This document shows positions 1 through 4,313 of a DNA stretch of 5,647 nt, piece by piece; position 1 is the first letter of the stretch; each line of letters begins with the position of its first letter. The translations under genes were made by a program, and so were the position numbers. The DNA lies in the NCBI GenBank assembly GCA_900555955.1, contig USNA01000078.1, forward strand, positions 1 through 5,647. The letters are read 5' to 3'. Under the pieces are notes generated by a model, which saw only the letters and a list, made by a program, of their open reading frames with translations, was not told where the DNA came from and did no database searches. Source of the stretch: an uncultured Collinsella sp. (GTDB lineage Bacteria; Actinomycetota; Coriobacteriia; Coriobacteriales; Coriobacteriaceae).

Positions 1-76
1 GTTTCCCCGCAGCTGATTCCGTCGCCCGACTTCTGGCGAAGCCAGGTGAACGCGAGGGAAACAGCGTAGGGGAAAC
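1..76. repeat. 76-nt extended imperfect hairpin (long inverted repeat) downstream of fba
   Basis: The segment folds on itself in a single register. Bases 1-8 (GTTTCCCC) pair with 69-76, 12-15 (GCTG) with 62-65, 17-20 (TTCC) with 57-60 and 22-25 (TCGC) with 52-55. The stem is broken only by a 3x3 loop (9-11 against 66-68) and two single mismatches (A16/A61 and G21/G56). A separate tip, CTGGC-GAA-GCCAG (33-45), closes the structure. In the lower stem 20 of 25 opposed positions are Watson-Crick pairs, far more than chance allows. The element may continue past the left edge. In the aldolase transcript it would be a 3'-UTR structure about 30 nt after the stop. It could be a terminator stem whose U tract lies off the window, an mRNA-stabilising 3' structure, or a copy of a dispersed palindromic repeat. 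The pairing is directly visible; the role is unknown. Confidence 0.7.
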
Positions 77-106
77 GGGGCCTCCGGCGGGAAGTTAAAC
101 CGCTAC

Positions 107-973
107 TTACGCCTTGTTGACGGAGCCAAACTCCTCCATGAGCTCCTTGGTGCGAGCAACGATGTTGTCGCGACCAGGCTTGAGGAGCTTGCGGGGGTCG
201 AAGCCCTTGCCCTGCTGATCCTTGCCAGCCTCGATATACTCGCGGACACCCTTGGCGAAGACGAGCTGCAGGTCGGTGTTGACGTTGATCTTGGAGATGC
301 CCAGGGAGATGGCCTTCTTGATCTGATCCTCGGGGATGCCGGTACCACCGTGCAGAACGAGGGGCAGGTCGCCGGTCTGAGCCTTGATCTCGCCCAGACG
401 CTCGAAGGAAAGGCCAGCCCAGTCGGCGGGATACACGCCGTGGATGTTGCCGATGCCGCAGGCGAGGAAGTCGACGCCCAGGTCAGCAATCTGCTTGCAC
501 TCAGCAGGGTCAGCGAGCTCGCCGTTGGAGGTCACGCCGTCCTCGGTGCCGCCGATGCCGCCGACCTCGGCCTCGATGGACATGCCCTTGGAGTGGGCAA
601 GCTCAACGAGCTCCTTGGTGCGGTCGAGGTTAAGCTGGAAGGTCTCCTCGTGAGAGCCGTCATACATGATGGACGTGAAGCCGGCCTCGATGCACTTGAA
701 GCAGTCCTCGTAAGAACCGTGATCGAGGTGAAGGGCGACGGGAACGGTAACGCCCGTGGCCTCGACGGCAGCCTTGACCATGTCGGCGCAGACCTTGAAA
801 CCGCCCATCCACTTAGCGGCACCAGCGGTGCACTGAAGGATCAGCGGAGACTTGGCCTCCTCGGCGGCCTGGAGAATAGCCAGGGTCCACTCGAGGTTGT
901 TGGTGTTGAAGGCACCGAGAGCGTACTTGCCGGCCTCGGCCTTCTTGAGCATGTCTGCTGCGTTGACGAGCAT
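107..973 (-). CDS. fba: Class II fructose-1,6-bisphosphate aldolase
   Basis: This is a cytosolic zinc enzyme of glycolysis and gluconeogenesis that reversibly splits fructose 1,6-bisphosphate into dihydroxyacetone phosphate and glyceraldehyde 3-phosphate. The 288-residue length fits the short class II group, which also holds GatY/KbaY. Visible motifs are LHLDHGS with catalytic Asp84 and zinc ligand His85, EAEVGG (135-140), GIGNIHG with zinc ligand His178, LHGGTG with zinc ligand His208 and a phosphate-binding glycine loop, and NVNTD (230-234), which contacts substrate. The ATG at 971-973 was chosen because AGGAGGT sits 7 nt upstream and the family normally begins near this MLVNAADML-type sequence. 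The frame stays open 32 codons further upstream, but without a comparable ribosome site. Codons read near the 3' end use AAG for Lys, GAG for Glu and ATC for Ile, matching high expression. The last helicase codons, by contrast, include AAA, CTA and CGG. Tagatose-bisphosphate aldolase is the main alternative, but nothing nearby suggests tagatose or galactitol use. Confidence 0.95.
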   Translation of the reverse strand: MLVNAADMLKKAEAGKYALGAFNTNNLEWTLAILQAAEEAKSPLILQCTAGAAKWMGGFKVCADMVKAAVEATGVTVPVALHLDHGSYEDCFKCIEAGFTSIMYDGSHEETFQLNLDRTKELVELAHSKGMSIEAEVGGIGGTEDGVTSNGELADPAECKQIADLGVDFLACGIGNIHGVYPADWAGLSFERLGEIKAQTGDLPLVLHGGTGIPEDQIKKAISLGISKINVNTDLQLVFAKGVREYIEAGKDQQGKGFDPRKLLKPGRDNIVARTKELMEEFGSVNKA

Positions 974-980
974 AAAAGAA

Positions 981-987
981 ACCTCCT
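981..987 (-). promoter_or_regulatory. Ribosome binding site of fba
   Basis: On the minus strand AGGAGGT lies 7 nt before the ATG at 973. This near-perfect Shine-Dalgarno sequence fixes the start and excludes the longer in-frame reading from 1069. Confidence 0.9.
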
Positions 988-1013
988 GTAAGGTTGCTCC
1001 GATAACGCCTGAG

Positions 1014-1041
1014 ATTTTACCACGGCGTACCCGAGCATAAA
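1014..1041 (-). promoter_or_regulatory. Candidate promoter of fba (extended -10)
   Basis: On the minus strand TGGTAAAAT (1022-1014) matches an extended -10 element: TG, one base, then TAAAAT. A weak -35, TTTATG (1041-1036), sits 16 nt upstream and shares three of six bases with TTGACA. Transcription would begin near 1007, giving a leader of about 33 nt that contains the strong ribosome site. The poor -35 is typical of extended -10 promoters. This is inferred from the sequence only. It agrees with the 195-nt gap that separates fba from the upstream gene. Confidence 0.45.
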
Positions 1042-1050
1042 CGTTCGTTT
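1039..1050. promoter_or_regulatory. Operator-like palindrome overlapping the fba -35
   Basis: AAACG-TT-CGTTT is a 12-base palindrome with 5-bp arms and a 2-bp centre. It overlaps the -35 of the candidate fba promoter, so a bound protein could block or assist polymerase. The site loosely recalls AAACGTTT-type LacI-family operators, but the arms are short and no regulator gene is in view. Confidence 0.25.
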
Positions 1051-1062
1051 GTTCACGAATAT

Positions 1063-1138
1063 CGTCCAAACAGACTTTTTTTGACCGTTTGCCCTACGGA
1101 ATCGACCCGTTGGGGAAAAATAGCTTGACGTTTGGACG
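1063..1138. repeat. Inverted-repeat region upstream of fba
   Basis: A 9-bp perfect inverted repeat, CGTCCAAAC (1063-1071) and GTTTGGACG (1130-1138), encloses an imperfect inner hairpin. In that hairpin TTT-G-CCC-T-ACGG (1088-1099) faces CCGT-T-GGG-G-AAA (1107-1118), giving ten pairs with two single mismatches and a 7-nt loop. The region also holds a T7 run (1076-1082) and an A5 run (1116-1120), seen as A7 and T5 on the transcribed strand. It lies between the hydrolase gene and the fba promoter. It could bind regulators or form an mRNA structure after the hydrolase gene. No U tract follows the inner hairpin on either strand, so it does not look like a simple intrinsic terminator. Confidence 0.45.
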
Positions 1139-1171
1139 CTTCTCGTGCTTCAGGAGCTGACTATAAAGCTA
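1116..1171 (-). terminator. Weak candidate terminator after the MBL-fold gene
   Basis: On the minus strand TAGCTT at the hydrolase stop (1171-1166) can pair with AAGCTA (1126-1121), which is followed directly by a T5 run (1120-1116). The stem is only 6 bp and its loop is 39 nt. A small TCAG-CTC-CTGA hairpin (1160-1150) lies inside that loop. The fold is weak for an intrinsic terminator, so some read-through into fba is plausible. Confidence 0.25.
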
Positions 1172-1852
1172 CACCTGCATGAAAGGGTTCTGCATGAGCT
1201 CGCGTGCCATGGTGGTCGAATCGCCATGGCCGGTTAGGCAAACGGTATCGGGCGGGAGAAGCCGGGCGAGCTTGGAGAGCGAGCGCAGAATCGCCGCTTC
1301 GTCTCCTCCAGAAAGATCGGTGCGGCCGTGGCTGCCCGGGAATAGTGTGTCGCCCACAAAGGCAATGTTCCCCTGCTCGGTGGCAGCAAACAAGACGATC
1401 CCGCCCGGCGTATGCCCTGGCGTCTCGATCACCTGCAGGCAGATATCGCCCACCTCGATAGCATCGCCTTCGGCGAGCAGGCGCGTCGGCTCCCCGGGGT
1501 CAGGCGTCTCAATGCCCCACATAGCTCGCTGTTCCTCGATGTTCGCATGCGGCACCGCCACATCCTTGGCACACAGCTCATACTGGCAGCCCTCGCCAAC
1601 GGTGGTTCGCACGCCGGCAACACCACCAACATGATCGGCATGGCCATGAGTGCATACGGCGCCAAGCACGCGTACACCGGCATGTTCGGCTCGAATATGC
1701 TCCACCAAACGCTCGCCTTCCCATGCGGGGTCGATAATCACGCACTCATTGTCCGAAATAACAGCATAGCTATTGGTCTGAATGGGACCGTTTACGAGCG
1801 TCTCAATCTCGACCGATCCCTTGGGAGTTAAATCCAAGGACACAGCACTCAT
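1169..1852 (-). CDS. MBL-fold metallo-hydrolase, glyoxalase II-like
   Basis: This is a 227-residue single-domain metallo-beta-lactamase-fold hydrolase of the short glyoxalase II/YcbL-like type. The full two-metal set is visible: THGHADH (His69, His71, Asp73, His74), PGHTPG with His147, VGDTLF with Asp168, and TGHG with His209. HGRTDLSGGD (175-184) is the usual motif after the bridging aspartate. There is no signal peptide or membrane segment, so it should be cytosolic. Family members hydrolyse thioesters such as S-lactoylglutathione or related conjugates, but the substrate of this short subgroup is often unknown and I do not assign one. The ATG at 1850-1852 follows GAGGAG with 6 nt spacing. 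It lies 84 nt after rel on the same strand; a short MBL-fold gene also follows relA-dtd in many Firmicutes. Co-transcription with rel is likely. Confidence 0.88.
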   Translation of the reverse strand: MSAVSLDLTPKGSVEIETLVNGPIQTNSYAVISDNECVIIDPAWEGERLVEHIRAEHAGVRVLGAVCTHGHADHVGGVAGVRTTVGEGCQYELCAKDVAVPHANIEEQRAMWGIETPDPGEPTRLLAEGDAIEVGDICLQVIETPGHTPGGIVLFAATEQGNIAFVGDTLFPGSHGRTDLSGGDEAAILRSLSKLARLLPPDTVCLTGHGDSTTMARELMQNPFMQV

Positions 1853-1858
1853 GTCCCT

Positions 1859-1864
1859 CTCCTC
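1859..1864 (-). promoter_or_regulatory. Ribosome binding site of the MBL-fold gene
   Basis: GAGGAG on the minus strand lies 6 nt before the ATG at 1852 and fixes the start. The 12-bp stem-loop at 1873-1900 ends 8 nt upstream of it, close enough to influence ribosome loading. Confidence 0.75.
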
Positions 1865-1872
1865 TCTATAGA

Positions 1873-1900
1873 ACTCGAGGCATCAAACGATGCCTCGAGT
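1873..1900 (-). terminator. Perfect 12-bp stem-loop between rel and the MBL-fold gene
   Basis: ACTCGAGGCATC (1873-1884) and GATGCCTCGAGT (1889-1900) are exact reverse complements separated by 4 nt (GTTT on the transcribed strand). The stem is strong, but the sequence after it on the minus strand (TCTATAG) is not a proper U tract. It therefore looks more like a leaky terminator, an RNA processing or stabilising stem, or an element lowering expression of the downstream gene. No convincing promoter was seen between it and the MBL start. Pairing is certain; the terminator label is tentative. Confidence 0.45.
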
Positions 1901-1936
1901 GTAGCGAATATCGATAATGTGACACGTTCGTCGCGA

Positions 1937-4297
1937 CTAAACGCGGCGCTTAAGCTGGGCTCCACCCTCGCCGGGCATCAGGCGGCGCGCGTCGTAGACC
2001 GAGTCGACGCTGCTGATAGAGGCCAGCAGCGGATCCAGACCACTCGCGTCCGAGATCTCGACCATAAAGCGCAAGGTTGCAATACCCTCGCGGTTGGTCG
2101 ACGTGGCGGCAGAAAGGATATTGCCGCCCGCATCGCCAATGGCGATGGTGACGTCCTTGAGCAGGCCCATGCGGTCCAGGCACTCGACCACAATCTCGAC
2201 CTGGAAAAGCGTATCGGCAGCACCATCCCACTCTACGTCAATCATGCGCTCGGGATGTTCCATAAGGCCCTTGACGTTGGGGCAGTTGGCGCGATGCACC
2301 GAAACGCCACGACCGCGCGTGATGAAGCCGACGATGTCGTCGCCCGTCACGGGGTTGCAGCAATGAGCCAGACGGACCAGCAGGCCGCTGTTGCTCTCGC
2401 CCTTGACGATAATGCCGTTACTGGCGCTCTTACCGCGCTTTTGCGGCTTGCGGTTGGAGCCGCGAGCGGGCTGCTTTACGACCTCGGCGATAGCCTCGGC
2501 CTTGGTGAGCTGTTCCTCGGGCTTGGGGTCCAAGATTTGCTCGACCTTATTGCCCACAGCGCGCGGGGCGACCTTGCCCGCGCCAACGGCTGCAAAAAGG
2601 TCCTCGAGCTGCTTGAAGTTAAACTGCTCCGCCACGGCGTTGAGCGCACGCGTGGATCGTGGCGTAGAGATGCCATACCCGCGCTTACGCAGGTCCTTGG
2701 CCAGTATATCGCGGCCGGCGGCAGCGTCGTCATCCTTGGTCGCGGCGGCGAAATAACGGCGAATCTTTGACTTGGCCGAAGGTGTCTTGACGATCTTGAG
2801 CCAATCGCGCGACGGCTTAGAGCTCTTGTTAGTCAGAATCTCGACACGGTCACCCGTCTTGATCTCGTGCGTGAGCGGCGCCACCGCACCGTTGATTTTG
2901 GCGCCGACACAGTGGTTACCGACCTCGGTATGAACGGCGTAGGCAAAGTCGAGCGGTGTAGAGCCGGCACGAAGCGCCATGACCTCGCCCTTGGGCGTAA
3001 AGACAAAAATTTCCTGGTCGAACAAGTCGACCTTCAGCGAATGCAGGTATTCCTTGGCATCGGTGATCTCGTCAGACGCCGCCCAGTCGAGTGAGTGCTT
3101 GAGCCAGTTGATCTGGTCGTCCAGACGCTGCGCATCGTTAGTCTTGGAGGCAGACGATCCGCCCGACTTCTTATACAGCCAGTGGGCAGCGATGCCATAC
3201 TCGGCCTGCTCGTGCATTTCGTAGGTTCGAATCTGAATCTCGAGCGGACGGGCCGTGGGGCCGATAACCGTCGTGTGAAGCGATTGGTAGTTATTGACCT
3301 TGGGCATGGCGATATAGTCTTTAAAACGACCGGGCATGGGATGCCACAGGGTATGCACGGCACCAAGCGTGGAATAGCAATCGCGCACCGAATGAGTGAT
3401 GACGCGCAGCGCCACCAGGTCGTAAATCTCGGAGAACTCCTTGCCCTTGCGCTTCATCTTTTGATAGATGGACCAATAGTGCTTGGAACGACCGTTGATC
3501 TGAAAGCCCTCAAGACCAATGCGATTGAGCTCATCGGTGAGCGTCTTGATGGTCTCGGCCAGATAACGCTCGCGAACCTCGCGCGACTCGGATACCATGC
3601 GCGCGATGCGCTGGTAGGCATCGGGCTCCAAGTAGAAAAAGGACAGGTCCTCGAGCTCCCACTTGATTGAACTCATGCCCAGGCGGTCGGCCAAAGGCGC
3701 GTACACGTCCATGGTCTCGCGTGCCTTAAACAGGCGGCGGTCCTCGCGCAGAGCGGCAAGCGTGCGCATGTTATGCAGGCGGTCGGCGAGCTTGACGATG
3801 ATGACGCGGATGTCCTTGGACATGGCGAGGAACATCTTGCGCAGCGTAAGCGCCTGCTTCTCGTCCATGCTGTCGACTTCAATGTTGGTGAGCTTGGTCA
3901 CGCCGTCGACGAGCCCTGCCACGGTTTCGCCAAACAGACCCGAAACATCGGCAAGCGAGGTCTCGGTGTCCTCGACGGTATCGTGCAGCAACGCGGCGCA
4001 CACCACATCGCAGTCCATCTTGAGGTCAGCCAGAATGATAGCTACCTCGACGGGATGGTTAATGTACATCTCACCCGAGCGCCGCTTTTGGTTGCAGTGC
4101 TTCTCGGCAGCAAAGCAGTAGGCCTGCTCCACATTGGAGAAGTCGTCCTCGTTCATATATTTGAGGCACAGACGCTCCAGCTTGTCGTAGCTGTCCGCCA
4201 TAATCTCGGGCGGCAGCTCATCGGCATGCTTATAGTGCTCCATCTCCGAAAACGGCTGGAGGGTGGAATCATGGGCGGTACGGGCTGCGGCGTCCAT
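1937..4297 (-). CDS. relA: Bifunctional (p)ppGpp synthetase/hydrolase, Rel/RelA/SpoT family
   Basis: This long RelA/SpoT homologue makes (p)ppGpp from ATP and GDP or GTP and also degrades it, setting the stringent response at the ribosome. At 786 residues it is full length. The HD hydrolase domain is intact: His67, HDTVED with His105, Asp106, Glu109 and Asp110, and KLADRLHNMRT with Asp172. The synthetase domain has GRSKH (269-273), Asp293, NYQSLH (336-341) and EIQIRT with Glu353. RFKD (324-327) is the RxKD form typical of bifunctional enzymes, not the ExDD form of synthetase-only RelA. A TGS domain (about 428-490), a helical and basic linker, a zinc-finger-like region (Cys646, Cys647, His668, Cys672) and a C-terminal ACT domain (about 697-775) follow. 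The ATG at 4295-4297 has purine-rich GGGGAAGGGG 6 nt upstream. Internal ATGs at codons 19 and 33 have badly placed or no ribosome sites. Both activities are predicted present. Confidence 0.95.
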   Translation of the reverse strand: MDAAARTAHDSTLQPFSEMEHYKHADELPPEIMADSYDKLERLCLKYMNEDDFSNVEQAYCFAAEKHCNQKRRSGEMYINHPVEVAIILADLKMDCDVVCAALLHDTVEDTETSLADVSGLFGETVAGLVDGVTKLTNIEVDSMDEKQALTLRKMFLAMSKDIRVIIVKLADRLHNMRTLAALREDRRLFKARETMDVYAPLADRLGMSSIKWELEDLSFFYLEPDAYQRIARMVSESREVRERYLAETIKTLTDELNRIGLEGFQINGRSKHYWSIYQKMKRKGKEFSEIYDLVALRVITHSVRDCYSTLGAVHTLWHPMPGRFKDYIAMPKVNNYQSLHTTVIGPTARPLEIQIRTYEMHEQAEYGIAAHWLYKKSGGSSASKTNDAQRLDDQINWLKHSLDWAASDEITDAKEYLHSLKVDLFDQEIFVFTPKGEVMALRAGSTPLDFAYAVHTEVGNHCVGAKINGAVAPLTHEIKTGDRVEILTNKSSKPSRDWLKIVKTPSAKSKIRRYFAAATKDDDAAAGRDILAKDLRKRGYGISTPRSTRALNAVAEQFNFKQLEDLFAAVGAGKVAPRAVGNKVEQILDPKPEEQLTKAEAIAEVVKQPARGSNRKPQKRGKSASNGIIVKGESNSGLLVRLAHCCNPVTGDDIVGFITRGRGVSVHRANCPNVKGLMEHPERMIDVEWDGAADTLFQVEIVVECLDRMGLLKDVTIAIGDAGGNILSAATSTNREGIATLRFMVEISDASGLDPLLASISSVDSVYDARRLMPGEGGAQLKRRV

Positions 4298-4303
4298 CGA
4301 GGT

Positions 4304-4313
4304 CCCCTTCCCC
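4304..4313 (-). promoter_or_regulatory. Ribosome binding site of rel, overlapping the helicase stop
   Basis: On the minus strand GGGGAAGGGG lies 6 nt before the rel ATG. Its first G is the last base of the helicase stop codon TAG (4315-4313). It is purine-rich but not a canonical AGGAGG. Ribosomes finishing the helicase would end on this site, so translational coupling of rel to the upstream gene is likely. Confidence 0.55.

Noticed and set aside
1..76. CRISPR repeat or integron attC site.
   Set aside because: There is no second repeat-spacer unit in the window. The ends (GTTTCCCC and GGGGAAAC) do not fit the GTTRRRY and RYYYAAC boxes of attC, and no cas or integrase gene is present.
77..106. 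Intrinsic terminator immediately after the fba stop.
   Set aside because: Only 3-4 bp stems (such as GCC-TCC-GGC) are present, and no T run follows on the minus strand.
350..991. Long open frame on the plus strand antisense to fba (213 codons).
   Set aside because: Strongly biased GC-rich codons in the sense gene remove stops from the opposite strand. The antisense product has low complexity and no recognisable motif.
1031..1047. Possible SOS (LexA) box, CGAGC-N6-GTTCG, upstream of fba.
   Set aside because: Gram-positive SOS boxes need CGAAC-N4-GTTCG. The spacer here is two bases too long and one arm base differs.
974..1069. In-frame extension of fba by 32 codons to an upstream ATG at 1069.
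   Set aside because: The added residues do not resemble an aldolase N terminus. They would cover the candidate promoter, and AGGAGGT sits ideally before the ATG at 973.
1125..1168. Plus-strand promoter from TTGACG (1125-1130) and TATAAA (1163-1168).
   Set aside because: The spacer is 32 nt, far from the 16-18 nt needed, and no plus-strand gene follows.
1919..2770. 283-codon open frame on the plus strand opposite the 3' end of rel, and similar ones at 3095-3670 and 3773-4351.
   Set aside because: They lie wholly or almost wholly opposite a well-supported conserved gene and have no family motifs, so they are antisense shadows.
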